From assembly GCA_028692255.1 (NCBI GenBank), contig JAQUXS010000004.1:19616-83615 (forward strand): DNA of 64,000 nucleotides, given 5' to 3'. This stretch comes from Clostridium sp. (GTDB taxonomy: Bacteria > Bacillota > Clostridia > Clostridiales > Clostridiaceae). The first letter of the stretch is position 1, and every line of letters starts with the position of its first letter. Shown here in pieces: positions 44,383 through 54,777 of the stretch. Below the pieces are notes generated by a model. That model saw nothing but the letters and a program-made list of their open reading frames with translations. It made no database searches and had not been told where the DNA came from. Both the position numbers and the translations under genes were made by a program.

Positions 44383-45540
44383 GTGAATAGAATGAGAGCT
44401 TTAATACTTTCAGTTTCAGTTGGTGGAGGACACATGCATGCCTCTGCTGCGCTTAAAAATTACATACTAAAATTTCAACCTAATTCTGAAATTAAAATAC
44501 TTGATACAATAAAATATATAAATCCTCTTTTGGATAAACTTATAATAGGCAGCTATTTAAAATCAATACAAATTAACCCATCAATATTTGGTAAGCTCTA
44601 CAAATATACTGAAAGAGATGACGGAATAACTTCTGTTACAAATAAATTCATTGAAATAATATCCAATAAAATACTACCTGTTATTAATGATTATAAACCA
44701 GATATAATAATATGCACTCATCCATTTCCAACAGAAATGGCCTCTATATTGAAAGGCAAAGGTAAAATAGATGTACCTATTCTTTGTATTCTTACCGATT
44801 ACTCGCCGCATAACTCCTGGCTTCATCCAAATGTGGATGCATATATTGTTTCAAACAGCGATATGAAATCTGAAATGATAAATAGAGGTATAGATAAAAA
44901 TTCTATATTTGATTTTGGGATACCTGTGGACTCTAATTTCTTTAAAAAATATGATAGATCTGAAATTCTAAGTAGTATTGGACTGGAAGCTGATAAAAAA
45001 ACAATTATGATTATGGGTGGAAGCCTTGGAATTGGCAAAATTGCATATGTATATTCCCAGATTTCAAAATCAACATCTAATATTCAAGTAATAGTTATTT
45101 CCGGAAATAATAAAAAATTATATTCTAAACTCATGGAAATTAAGAAATCATCAAATACACCTACATGCATATTAGGTTTTACAGATAACGTAGACAAATA
45201 CATGCAGTGCAGTGATTTACTTATAACCAAGCCAGGTGGCCTTACTATTACAGAAGCTCTAATTTGCAAAATACCAATTGCAACCATTTCACCTATACCT
45301 GGTCCTGAAAAGAAAAATGAAGAGTTTCTTTTAAAGCATAACCTTGCTATAACTCTTGGTAATGGGAAGAATTGTATTGAACTTGTAGAAAAACTTTTAT
45401 CTTCTCCAGAAAAAATTCAAGAAATGAAACAAAATTGTAATAAATTTTCGAAGCCTGGTTGTGACAAAGATATATTTAATTTAATACAATCATTGCTGTG
45501 CAAAAGAGAAATTGCAATTATGAAAGATGACAGAGACTAA
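44383..45540 (+). CDS. Processive diacylglycerol glycosyltransferase / MGDG synthase family
   Basis: LSVSVGGGHMHASAALKNYI, LLITKPGGLTITEALICKIPI. Confidence 0.85.
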   Translation: MNRMRALILSVSVGGGHMHASAALKNYILKFQPNSEIKILDTIKYINPLLDKLIIGSYLKSIQINPSIFGKLYKYTERDDGITSVTNKFIEIISNKILPVINDYKPDIIICTHPFPTEMASILKGKGKIDVPILCILTDYSPHNSWLHPNVDAYIVSNSDMKSEMINRGIDKNSIFDFGIPVDSNFFKKYDRSEILSSIGLEADKKTIMIMGGSLGIGKIAYVYSQISKSTSNIQVIVISGNNKKLYSKLMEIKKSSNTPTCILGFTDNVDKYMQCSDLLITKPGGLTITEALICKIPIATISPIPGPEKKNEEFLLKHNLAITLGNGKNCIELVEKLLSSPEKIQEMKQNCNKFSKPGCDKDIFNLIQSLLCKREIAIMKDDRD

Positions 45541-45567
45541 TGAAACATATCCCTGTCATCTTTTTTC
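45525..45567 (+). terminator. Terminator at the end of the glycosyltransferase gene
   Basis: agatgacagagactaatgaaacatatccctgtcatcttttttc. Confidence 0.75.
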
Positions 45568-46248
45568 TATATTATTTATGATATTTTTTACTGTTTCCAC
45601 TATCTTAAATTTTACTACTATTTTATCATTTTGTTTGTTTGAACCGTCTACCATATCGTACTCATTTTTTGTGAGTACTTTTTTCATTTCGTCCTTAGTC
45701 TTATCTATTTCAACATTTCCCTTTGTAATATCAGTAAAGCACAGTGGCGGAAACATTACGCACCACCAGTTGTGTCCTTTTGCCGATCCTATAAGTATTC
45801 TGTATGCCTCATATTTGCCCTGTGGTAGTACTATATCCCCATAACTTTTAACAGGGAACTCATCTGTACCAAGCTCTGTTATAACATTGTATTTGTAACC
45901 ATTTTGTCTTACTACATTTGAAGCTATTTCTTGAATATTGTTATTATATTTTTTAAGCAATTCCCTTGACTCATTAATATTTTTACTGTTAGCCATTTTA
46001 GGTGCAATAAACTTAAGCACATTATCTCTAACCTTTAACTTAAGCTTTTGGTCCTCTGTTGAATCACTATTTGCAAGTACATGAAATCTTATTATCTTAC
46101 TTGCCACACTAACTTGAAGATTATTATTTTCACTATTCTCATTTGAACTATTATAATTTGACATAAAACCTATAAATATAAATACAATTAATAAAAACAT
46201 TAATATTTTTTTCAATTTAACTCCCCCTATGCTGTTAATTATTACCAT
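45556..46248 (-). CDS. spoIIR: Stage II sporulation protein R
   Basis: KIIRFHVLANSDSTEDQKLKLKVRDNVLKFI, YGDIVLPQGKYEAYRILIGSAKGHNWWCVMFPPLCF. Confidence 0.95.
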   Translation of the reverse strand: MVIINSIGGVKLKKILMFLLIVFIFIGFMSNYNSSNENSENNNLQVSVASKIIRFHVLANSDSTEDQKLKLKVRDNVLKFIAPKMANSKNINESRELLKKYNNNIQEIASNVVRQNGYKYNVITELGTDEFPVKSYGDIVLPQGKYEAYRILIGSAKGHNWWCVMFPPLCFTDITKGNVEIDKTKDEMKKVLTKNEYDMVDGSNKQNDKIVVKFKIVETVKNIINNIEKR

Positions 46249-46310
46249 AAAAATTAATTATATGCGTACTTATAATTATTAAAGCAATAATTTCTACATT
46301 GGGAAAATTA

Positions 46311-47153
46311 TTATATAGTTCTCGTTATAAATGTATCTTCATATTCTTTTTTCATATTCAAAAAGCAATTCTGTGCTTTTTGCATGTCTTCAAAAAATGC
46401 AAAAATTGTTGGTCCACTTCCACTCATCATAGCTCCAGTAGCTCCCAAATTAATCATTTTTTCTTTTATGTTTCTAAGTGTTGGATATTTCTGAAGAGTT
46501 ACATTTTCAAGTAAATTTTTCATATTACAACTTACATATTCTAAATCACCCTTTTTCATAGCTTCAATAAGTAATTCTGTTCTAGGGTGCTTATACACTT
46601 TGGTAATGTCAAAGTTCTTATATACTTCTTTTGTAGATACACCAAACTTAGGTTTAACCAAAACAAGTATATTATTTTTAAATGGTTTAAGTTTTCTAAT
46701 TTTCTCGCCTATTCCTTCACAAATAGCAGTTTGCCCAATTATACAATAGGGCACATCTGCTCCTATACTTAGTCCCATTTTCATAAGTTTTTTGGGAGAC
46801 ACATGTACATCGTAGAGCTTGGAAAGTCCTCTAAGAACTGATGCTGCATCTGTACTTCCGCCTGCAAGTCCAGCAGCTACAGGTATATTTTTATTTATAT
46901 CAATATGTACTCCACCTTTTATTTTATATTTTTCAAGAAATATTTTTGCAGCTTTATATGCTATATTCCTCTCATCAGTAGGCACATATTGCTTATTACA
47001 CGTTATCTCTATACCACTATCAATTTTATCCAAATTTATTTCATCATATAAATCTATAGACTGCATTATCATTTTAAGTAAATGATAACCATCATCTCTT
47101 TTACCAACAACATCTAGTGATATATTGATTTTTCCATAAGCCTTTAATAACAT
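46311..47153 (-). CDS. ispE: 4-diphosphocytidyl-2-C-methyl-D-erythritol kinase
   Basis: AYGKINISLDVVGKRDDGYHLLKMIMQSIDLYD, IPVAAGLAGGSTDAASVLRGL, GATGAMMSGSGPTIFAFF. Confidence 0.95.
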   Translation of the reverse strand: MLLKAYGKINISLDVVGKRDDGYHLLKMIMQSIDLYDEINLDKIDSGIEITCNKQYVPTDERNIAYKAAKIFLEKYKIKGGVHIDINKNIPVAAGLAGGSTDAASVLRGLSKLYDVHVSPKKLMKMGLSIGADVPYCIIGQTAICEGIGEKIRKLKPFKNNILVLVKPKFGVSTKEVYKNFDITKVYKHPRTELLIEAMKKGDLEYVSCNMKNLLENVTLQKYPTLRNIKEKMINLGATGAMMSGSGPTIFAFFEDMQKAQNCFLNMKKEYEDTFITRTI

Positions 47154-47181
47154 TTTTTCCTCCCAAAAATAAGTATTTTAT

Positions 47182-48075
47182 CTATTTTACTATCATAGTT
47201 CCTACACCCTCATTAGAGAATATTTCAAGTAAAAGTGAATGCATCACTCTTCCATCTATTATGTGTGTTTTATGTACACCGCCTTTTACAGCACCTATGC
47301 AGCAATTTATCTTTGGTATCATTCCACCCTTAATAACTTTATCATCAATAAGTTTTGGTATCTCTTTAGAACTTATTTCAGATATAAGAGTATTTTCATC
47401 TTTCGGATCTCTTAAAAGTCCTGGAACATCTGTTATAAGTATAAATTTTTCTGCCTTAAGCTTTACACTTATCTCTGCTGCTGCAAGGTCTGCATTGACA
47501 TTATAAGGTTTTCCATCTTCTTCTCCAAGTGCTATAGTTGAAATAACTGGAATATATCCACCATCTAAACAATGTTTTATAATTTCATCATTTACACTTT
47601 TTACATTTCCCACATATCCTATATCTTCACCATTACATTTAACTTTATCTGCAGTTAAAAGATTAGCATCAAGTCCACAAATTCCTACAGCCTCGCCGCC
47701 ATTTTTATTTATAAGTGATACTAATTCCTTATTTACTTTTCCAGCTAAAACCATCTGAACTACTTCCATAGTTTCTTCATCAGTAACTCTAAGTCCATTT
47801 ACAAATTTGCTTTCCTTACCTATTTTCTTTAAAAATCCACTTATATCTGGACCTCCACCATGTACCACAACTACTTTTATACCAACACAAGTTAAAAGTA
47901 CAATGTCTCTAATAACATTATTTTTTAAATCATCATCTATCATTGCATTGCCACCATATTTTATTACAATTGTTTTACCATTGTACTCCTGGATGTATGG
48001 CAATGCTTTACTTAACACATTTGCTCTTTCAATATTAATATTGCTGCCCCTGCTAAACAAAAAAAGCCCCCTCAA
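47182..48075 (-). CDS. argB: Acetylglutamate kinase
   Basis: GKTIVIKYGGNAM, VVVHGGGPDISGFLKKIG, VIKGGMIPKINCCIGAVKGGVHKTHIIDGR. Confidence 0.95.
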   Translation of the reverse strand: MRGLFLFSRGSNINIERANVLSKALPYIQEYNGKTIVIKYGGNAMIDDDLKNNVIRDIVLLTCVGIKVVVVHGGGPDISGFLKKIGKESKFVNGLRVTDEETMEVVQMVLAGKVNKELVSLINKNGGEAVGICGLDANLLTADKVKCNGEDIGYVGNVKSVNDEIIKHCLDGGYIPVISTIALGEEDGKPYNVNADLAAAEISVKLKAEKFILITDVPGLLRDPKDENTLISEISSKEIPKLIDDKVIKGGMIPKINCCIGAVKGGVHKTHIIDGRVMHSLLLEIFSNEGVGTMIVK

Positions 48076-48162
48076 TGTTTCTAAAATTTAATCATAAAGT
48101 TATTATACCAAATTAGAAATATAATTAAAGGCTTTATACTTTACCTAGCAAAAACATAATTT

Positions 48163-49725
48163 TTACAATACAGCTCTACCTGGAATTATAAGTTTCGTCC
48201 CTGGCAAAATATAATCGGGGTTTTCTAAATTATTGAGCCTTACAATATCATCAGTAGTTGTATAATACATTTTGGCTATTTTCCAAAGGGTATCTCCTGA
48301 TTGTACTGTATATATCGTTACACTTGCTTTTTTTTGAGGCTTATCACCTTCAACTGACTCAATGTTAACTAGAAAGTCCTTATGCAAATTATAATTTACT
48401 CTTGCATTCAAAGCTACTATTGCCTTTACTGCTATAGTATTAGCTTCGATTGAAGAATCCATACTTTCAAGGCACCCATCAACTGCACAGGACATGTCTA
48501 TTTTGCATCCAGGTATGTCTACACTTGAACTAAATGGCAGTTCCTCTTCAATTACATCTATTGCATTGTCTTTATCACTAGATCTATATATAGCTGATAC
48601 TTTAACAATTCCATCTATCATAACCTTATCTTCTACCATTTTTTTGTCTGTTACTGAAACTTTTCCACTTGTAAACATTACTTGAACTGGCGATCTATCA
48701 CTTTTTACCGGTTCCAAATTTTCTTTTACAATAGTTTCTGCACTAGCTTTTCCATAAACCATATTTAATTCATAATCTTTTTTATCTATTTTTAAATTTA
48801 ATTCTGGAGAATATGCATCCTCTATAACATCTATGTCCATTTTGTTTTGAACTTTTAAATTAACTTTAATTACAGTTTCTACATCAAGTATTCTACTTTC
48901 ACCTAAATCATCTTCTTTAACTGTAAACTTTGAAGTGTCCACTACAAAATCACCGTAATAATCCATTGAACTGTTTACACCGCTTGCTTCAAATTCTTGG
49001 CTTACAAGAACATCATCATAGACATGATTTATTTCTCCATTATCTTTTCCTTTGTATAAAACATCTACTTTTACAAAAGCTTCAACTTGTACTTTATCAT
49101 CTAAAAGTTTCACTTGTTTCTTGTGAATATTAGCATCACACTTTAAAACGCTTGCAATCTCTGGATCTTCAGATGGAACTTGAATATGAGATTTTGCTAC
49201 TAAGTTATCTGAAAATCTACCTGCTGTTCTATCCATAGAAGCAAGATTTCTTAAAAATTGAACATCTTTTAACCCCTGTACATCCTTAACTATATCTAGT
49301 GAATTATTTTTGTATACTTCTGACTTTAGTTTTATTATGCCTTCAATCTCAATTTTTCTTTCGTTTACAATGCTCCAATTCATATGTTCCACGTTGCAGT
49401 GTCCATTGCAACTCATCTTATGTTCTGCCCCTTCTACTTCAACATAATTTGTAAACTTAGCAGAATAAGTAACACCACAAATTTCTAAATTTTCATCTAC
49501 TTTTCCAACATAGAGTACATCAAACTCAACTTGTCCTTCCATGTAGACTTTATCCTGCATTACTTCCTTGCTCAAAATAAAAGGTTTTGCATCCACAGTA
49601 AGTATCCTGAGTACATCCGGTTCAGTATCAGGAATTATATATTCTTCTTTTACAACAGTATCTGCTGTATTTTCACCTAGAAATTGTTCATATTCTATAT
49701 TTTCTTTAATAAGTTCTATGGCCAT
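48163..49725 (-). CDS. DUF3794 repeat plus C-terminal LysM domain protein (SipL-like spore coat/cortex morphogenesis)
   Basis: Repeated DUF3794-type modules and YTVQSGDTLWKIAKMYYTTTDDIVRLNNLENPDYILPGTKLIIP LysM. Confidence 0.88.
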   Translation of the reverse strand: MAIELIKENIEYEQFLGENTADTVVKEEYIIPDTEPDVLRILTVDAKPFILSKEVMQDKVYMEGQVEFDVLYVGKVDENLEICGVTYSAKFTNYVEVEGAEHKMSCNGHCNVEHMNWSIVNERKIEIEGIIKLKSEVYKNNSLDIVKDVQGLKDVQFLRNLASMDRTAGRFSDNLVAKSHIQVPSEDPEIASVLKCDANIHKKQVKLLDDKVQVEAFVKVDVLYKGKDNGEINHVYDDVLVSQEFEASGVNSSMDYYGDFVVDTSKFTVKEDDLGESRILDVETVIKVNLKVQNKMDIDVIEDAYSPELNLKIDKKDYELNMVYGKASAETIVKENLEPVKSDRSPVQVMFTSGKVSVTDKKMVEDKVMIDGIVKVSAIYRSSDKDNAIDVIEEELPFSSSVDIPGCKIDMSCAVDGCLESMDSSIEANTIAVKAIVALNARVNYNLHKDFLVNIESVEGDKPQKKASVTIYTVQSGDTLWKIAKMYYTTTDDIVRLNNLENPDYILPGTKLIIPGRAVL

Positions 49726-49866
49726 ATTATCCCTCCTACAAAATACCTAGTATAATAATATAAGTATTTTATTGAAAGTATTACAATATAGTCAATTTAA
49801 TTTCAATATTTATTTCAACATGTTTTCTTAAATATACATTTATTTTGACATAAAGTCTTCAAATTT

Positions 49867-49895
49867 GTTGACAAACCCTATTATTTAAAGTATTA
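49867..49895 (+). promoter_or_regulatory. Sigma-A promoter pointing right
   Basis: TTGACA (49867-49872), 17-nt spacer, TATTAT (49890-49895). Confidence 0.6.
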
Positions 49896-49901
49896 TAGAA
49901 C

Positions 49902-49992
49902 ATGGTTATTGACCATATAACCTCTCATAAATTCTCAATACCCTTTTATACCATAGTTGAAAGATGGAACCCACCATCTTTCTTTTTTATTT
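49902..49992 (+). ncRNA. Candidate small RNA with intrinsic terminator
   Basis: Promoter above; 5' hairpin ggttat-tgaccat-ataacc; terminator GAAAGATGG-aacc-caCCATCTTTC-TTTTTT. Confidence 0.45.
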
Positions 49993-50059
49993 TATATGAA
50001 AGTAAAATAGGTTGCTCAAAGCAGTCTAGCTACTTTAAACAACCTATAAAAAATTATGT

Positions 50060-50296
50060 TTATCCTGCGAAATCTAATTGAACTGTCTTCGTCAATACGT
50101 CAGAATAACTGTAAGTCACTTTTCTTTGATCTTCAGAGTCTAATCTTACAACAAATATACTTGGATATGTCTTTTCAAGAATTCCATTATTTACAACGAT
50201 TCTTTTTCTCCCGCTATTTGCCTTTAGCACTACTTTTTGGCCTATATGATCCTCAATATTCTTTTTAATGGAATCTAAAACGTTCACTCTTTCCAC
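50060..50296 (-). CDS. veg: Veg family protein (GTG start proposed)
   Basis: VERVNVLDSIKKNIEDHIGQKVVLKANSGRKRIVVNNGILEKTYPSIFVVRLD; RBS gagggtg; ORF track start at 50392 is too early. Confidence 0.9.
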   Translation of the reverse strand: MERVNVLDSIKKNIEDHIGQKVVLKANSGRKRIVVNNGILEKTYPSIFVVRLDSEDQRKVTYSYSDVLTKTVQLDFAG

Positions 50297-50449
50297 ATGA
50301 AACACCCTCTTTCCACATTTTATATTATATATTAATATTGTCCTTTTGTCAAATAAACTTTTCATTTTATCAGCAATGTGTACAACTGTCAAGGCAATTT
50401 TTTTGCAAACAAATGGAACCTCCCCTTAATTTAGGCCTTGAGGTTCCTT

Positions 50450-51343
50450 TTATCTAATAAATGTTGACTTAGGGTAACCTTCTCTGCATTTACCACGAGT
50501 TTGAAGCCCTCCAATACCTTTAGCCCCTGTTATAGTATCTTTTATTGCCTCTTGCATGTTAACAATTTCGCCAATATTAGCATATGCTATCTTCTGGCAT
50601 ATAAATACCGGATCTAGGCAATGAATAAGGACTCTTCCTGGAGAGCTGGCATAATTAGCACCTGCATCCATTATAGCCTCATAGCAACTTTGACATGCAC
50701 CTGCATATATAACAAGATTATCATAATTTGCTTCATATTCACGAAGTTTTGTTACAGAATCAACAAAATATTTTGAGTTCCTGTAATTGTCTAAGTTTGT
50801 ATAGTCAACTATATTTTTTGACATACTATCATGTCCCGTTATTACTACAATATCAGGCTTAATTTCTTTTACAACATCAACTATTTTATTAGGTTGCTCA
50901 CTTTCTGGAATTACCATTCCCACCGCTTCAATTAAAAGTTGTTTATAAACCTTAAGACACACTTCAAGATATGATGAGTCTCCATCAATATGAAGTATCC
51001 TGCCTGGTCTTTTAAAACTCATACCATCATAATTAGAAGGTACCCCTTTTATTTTGATTCTTTTTTTATTTTTGTATTTTTTTTTTAATGAAGGATCCAA
51101 ACTCCTACTACCTACAATATTTTTAATAGACTCATTTACTTTTTTATTAAATACAGGTTCGTATTTACCTAACCTGTAATCTAAAACCTGCTGAAGATCA
51201 CTAGCAGGTGCATCTGCAACTATTCTAAGGTTCACACCTTTTAATATATATAAAGTTTTATCACCTTTATTTTGAATGTCAATTATAGTAAAAGCAATAT
51301 CTTCATTGTAGGACCTTCTAACAACAATATCTCCTAGTTTCAT
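50450..51343 (-). CDS. yabG: Sporulation-specific protease YabG
   Basis: GDIVVRRSYNEDIAFTIIDI, ILHIDGDSSYLEVCLKVYKQL, DIVVITGHDSM, YAGACQSCYEAIMDAGANYASSPGRVLIHCLDP. Confidence 0.95.
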   Translation of the reverse strand: MKLGDIVVRRSYNEDIAFTIIDIQNKGDKTLYILKGVNLRIVADAPASDLQQVLDYRLGKYEPVFNKKVNESIKNIVGSRSLDPSLKKKYKNKKRIKIKGVPSNYDGMSFKRPGRILHIDGDSSYLEVCLKVYKQLLIEAVGMVIPESEQPNKIVDVVKEIKPDIVVITGHDSMSKNIVDYTNLDNYRNSKYFVDSVTKLREYEANYDNLVIYAGACQSCYEAIMDAGANYASSPGRVLIHCLDPVFICQKIAYANIGEIVNMQEAIKDTITGAKGIGGLQTRGKCREGYPKSTFIR

Positions 51344-51464
51344 AATTATACCTACACTTAATTAGTTATCTATATTATAATATGCCGTATATACAAAAAT
51401 GTTAAAGGACCATGTTATAAAATTCATATATCTAGCATAGTCCTTCATTTAATAATAAAAATTT

Positions 51465-52478
51465 TTATTCTTTTTGTTCATACATCTCTTTAAAATCTTC
51501 GATAAATTTATCGTACTTTTCTCTTTCTTCAACAATTTCTTGTATTTTGTTATTGAATGTACTTTGTCCCCAATTTACCTCATTATAGTAAAATCTGTTT
51601 GAAAGTCTCCAAAAACGTTGAGGAAACAGTAAAAAGGCAAATAATACTCTATATTCCCTTTCTTCAAGAGGGCTTACTTCATTATATGCATCAATTATAA
51701 GCTTCGCAAATTCTATATTCCAATCACATCGCTTTAGAACTTTTTTCATGTAATTTGAAAGATCATATACTCTTATTTCTCGCTTGCAATAATCAAAGTC
51801 TATAATATTTACTTTGTCCTCCTTGTCAATGATTATATTATGATAAGTATAATCGTGGTGGCAGAACCCCTTCTCTTCTTCTGTTTTTTTGCATAAGCTT
51901 AAATAATCTGAGTTGTTTAAAACTTTTATTGATTTATAACCTACCTGTTTAAAATAATCTATATTTTTAATATAGCAAAGATCAAATGGTGACTTTCTTC
52001 CTTTTTTTCTTGCCATATCCCTCATCTTATCAAAAGATTTCACCCTTTTTTCCATAAGGTGAGACCATCTTCCAAGATCAGTTTTAAGTTTACTGTTTTC
52101 TGGTGGTTCATACCCCTTTGATCTCTCGTGTAAAATTGCAAGGGTTCTAGCTGCCTTTGCAAGATCATCTTTATCGTAAAAATTGCATTCCCTTCCATCA
52201 ATCCATTCTGAAAGAGTATAAATATCTTCATTTACAAGTGCATAAGGGTTACCCTCTGTATTGAGACAATACCTATCAACGCTTGTAAACCCTTTTGAGA
52301 TAAGATGTTCTTTAGCTGCATATACAAATAAAAGTTTTTGTATACCGTAATCAATTTTTTTCAAACATTTATACCCCTTGTTTGTTTTTAGATAATATAC
52401 CCCTCTATTGGGCTTTATTGATTCAATTTTAATATTAAACTGTCTTTCTATTTCAAATTCACGCATCAATTTTATCAC
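51465..52478 (-). CDS. CotS/YutH-family spore coat protein (kinase-like, motifs intact)
   Basis: GFCHHDYTYHNIIIDKEDKVNIIDFDYC; family-typical N- and C-terminal regions. Confidence 0.88.
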   Translation of the reverse strand: MIKLMREFEIERQFNIKIESIKPNRGVYYLKTNKGYKCLKKIDYGIQKLLFVYAAKEHLISKGFTSVDRYCLNTEGNPYALVNEDIYTLSEWIDGRECNFYDKDDLAKAARTLAILHERSKGYEPPENSKLKTDLGRWSHLMEKRVKSFDKMRDMARKKGRKSPFDLCYIKNIDYFKQVGYKSIKVLNNSDYLSLCKKTEEEKGFCHHDYTYHNIIIDKEDKVNIIDFDYCKREIRVYDLSNYMKKVLKRCDWNIEFAKLIIDAYNEVSPLEEREYRVLFAFLLFPQRFWRLSNRFYYNEVNWGQSTFNNKIQEIVEEREKYDKFIEDFKEMYEQKE

Positions 52479-52593
52479 CTCCCATACAAATATTTATATG
52501 AGATACTTATTTTATTTAGAATTATAAATAACATTAACAATTCAATATATATATTAATATAATAGATTGAAGTACTAATAAAGGATCCTGCAA

Positions 52594-53721
52594 ATGAAAA
52601 TTGGATTTGACGCAAGAGCTGCCAAATGGTACCGTGGTACTGGAATTGGCACATATACATTTCAATTAATTAATTTTCTAAGTAAAATTGACAATATTAA
52701 TGATTATTTACTGTTTATGCCTAAATATTCGAATTTAGATATAAAGTTTCCAAATAACTTTAACATAAATAACTTAGATGAAAAAAGTACAAATAATTTC
52801 TGGTCTGACGTTAATATACCTAATATTTTAAGTGACCAAAATATGGACTTATACCATGTACCCCAAAATGGAGTAGGTCTTCCACTTAATAAAATTTGTC
52901 CCTTTATTATAACGCTTCATGATATAATCCCATACAGAATGCCTGAAACAACAAGCGATAAATACCTTCGAATTTTTCAAGATGAATTACCCAAAATAGT
53001 ATCCTTATGCGATGGAATTATAACTGTTTCAAACTTTTCTAAAAAGGATATATCAAAGGCCTTTAAATATCCTGAGGATAAAATACATGTAACATATCTA
53101 GCTGCAGAAGATATGTATAAACCTTTAGATAAAAATATAAGCAAGAAAATTATTAAAAATAACTATGGCATTCCTGAATGTGATTTTATTTTATACGTAG
53201 GAGGTTTTAGTCCAAGAAAAAATATAAGTAATCTTTTAAATGCTTTTAAACTACTTATAGAAAAAAAATCAACAGATTTAAAATTAGTCATTGCTGGTAG
53301 GAAAGGTCCTTCTTTTGAAAAGTATAAGATTATGGCGCAAAAGCTTGGCTTAAGTTCTAAGGTAATTTTTCCTGGCTTTATTTCCACTAATGACATGCCA
53401 TATCTTTACAACAGTGCTAAACTTTTTGTTTATTTATCTTTTTACGAAGGATTTGGACTTCCTCCACTTGAAGCTATGGCTTGTGGCATCCCTGTAGTTG
53501 CATCTAATGTTACATCTCTTCCTGAGATATTAAAAGACTGTGCTGTACTTGTAAGTCCTTTTGATGAACTTAAAATATACGAATCTCTATACAGAACATT
53601 AGATGACTCCACTTTAAGAGAAAATCTTATAAAAAAAGGTTTTTTGTTAAACAGTAAATTAAAATGGTCGAATACAGCAATTTCTACTTTAAATGCATAC
53701 AAATCCATTCTAAACTTGTAA
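52594..53721 (+). CDS. Glycosyltransferase family 4
   Basis: [67 protein letters not shown]. Confidence 0.92.
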   Translation: MKIGFDARAAKWYRGTGIGTYTFQLINFLSKIDNINDYLLFMPKYSNLDIKFPNNFNINNLDEKSTNNFWSDVNIPNILSDQNMDLYHVPQNGVGLPLNKICPFIITLHDIIPYRMPETTSDKYLRIFQDELPKIVSLCDGIITVSNFSKKDISKAFKYPEDKIHVTYLAAEDMYKPLDKNISKKIIKNNYGIPECDFILYVGGFSPRKNISNLLNAFKLLIEKKSTDLKLVIAGRKGPSFEKYKIMAQKLGLSSKVIFPGFISTNDMPYLYNSAKLFVYLSFYEGFGLPPLEAMACGIPVVASNVTSLPEILKDCAVLVSPFDELKIYESLYRTLDDSTLRENLIKKGFLLNSKLKWSNTAISTLNAYKSILNL

Positions 53722-53738
53722 TAAAATAGAAACTATCT

Positions 53739-53772
53739 AGAGATATACAATTTAAAGATAGTTTCTTAGCAA
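53739..53772 (+). terminator. Terminator of GT4 gene
   Basis: aaactatctagagatatacaatttaaagatagttt. Confidence 0.6.
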
Positions 53773-53902
53773 TTATCAATATAAAATTTGTATATTTGAA
53801 ATATCTCTTATATATTTTAAAATTTTTGTTATTTGATGTATAATTCAATTTAGAATAAATTTAAAATGATATTATATAAAATTGAAATAATACTAAGGGG
53901 AT

Positions 53903-54769
53903 TTGAGCAAAAACATGAGATCTAAATTTTTAAGCAAACCAACAATGTCAATTATACTTCGTGCTTGTATTTTAATTTTTACAGCAGCTTTATTGTTTTT
54001 TGTATCCTATTTTATAGGTTTAAAAAATTCGAAAAAAATATCTATAAATAAAAATATAAAAGTTCATCATTTTATAAGACATAAAAAAATGGACAAGAAG
54101 GTTGCATTACTTCCTAAAACTCCTGGACGAGATGAAACTAACCCATTAATTAATCCACCTGACAATAACAAAGTTGCTTATTTAACTTTCGATGACGGTC
54201 CATCTCCTAACAATACACCTATTATATTAGATACACTTAAAAGTAATAATATAAAAGCTACATTTTTTATAATAGGTAAAAATGCACTAAACAATCCTGA
54301 CATCTTAAAAAGAGAAAGAGCACAGGGCGAAACTATAGGAATGCATAGCTATTGCCATATACCTGCAATAATATACAAAAATCCACAGGCTCATTTAAAT
54401 GACTTGAATCAATGTTCTGATGCAATGACAAAAGTCTTAGGTAAAAATGGCTATGACAGATGGCTAATAAGATTTCCATATGGCTCTTTTGCCGTTAAAA
54501 ATAAACCTGGTTTTGCAAATGCAATAGCAAATGCCGGATACCATTACATTGATTGGAATGCACTAGATGGTGATGCAGAAAGAAGTACTATGGCATCACA
54601 AGACTATCTTGTAAATAGATTTGAATCAACTATTGGAAAACAACATCACGTTATTATATTAATGCATGATGCTGCTGCCAAAAGATCAACTGCAGCTGCA
54701 CTTCCAATATTCATACAATATTTAAAAGCTAATGGATTTGCTTTTAAAACTATACCTGAATTTCAATAG
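53903..54769 (+). CDS. Membrane-anchored polysaccharide deacetylase (NodB domain)
   Basis: VAYLTFDDGPSPNNTPIILDTLKSNNIKATFFIIG, IGMHSYCH. Confidence 0.93.
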   Translation: MSKNMRSKFLSKPTMSIILRACILIFTAALLFFVSYFIGLKNSKKISINKNIKVHHFIRHKKMDKKVALLPKTPGRDETNPLINPPDNNKVAYLTFDDGPSPNNTPIILDTLKSNNIKATFFIIGKNALNNPDILKRERAQGETIGMHSYCHIPAIIYKNPQAHLNDLNQCSDAMTKVLGKNGYDRWLIRFPYGSFAVKNKPGFANAIANAGYHYIDWNALDGDAERSTMASQDYLVNRFESTIGKQHHVIILMHDAAAKRSTAAALPIFIQYLKANGFAFKTIPEFQ

Positions 54770-54777
54770 TTACTTTA

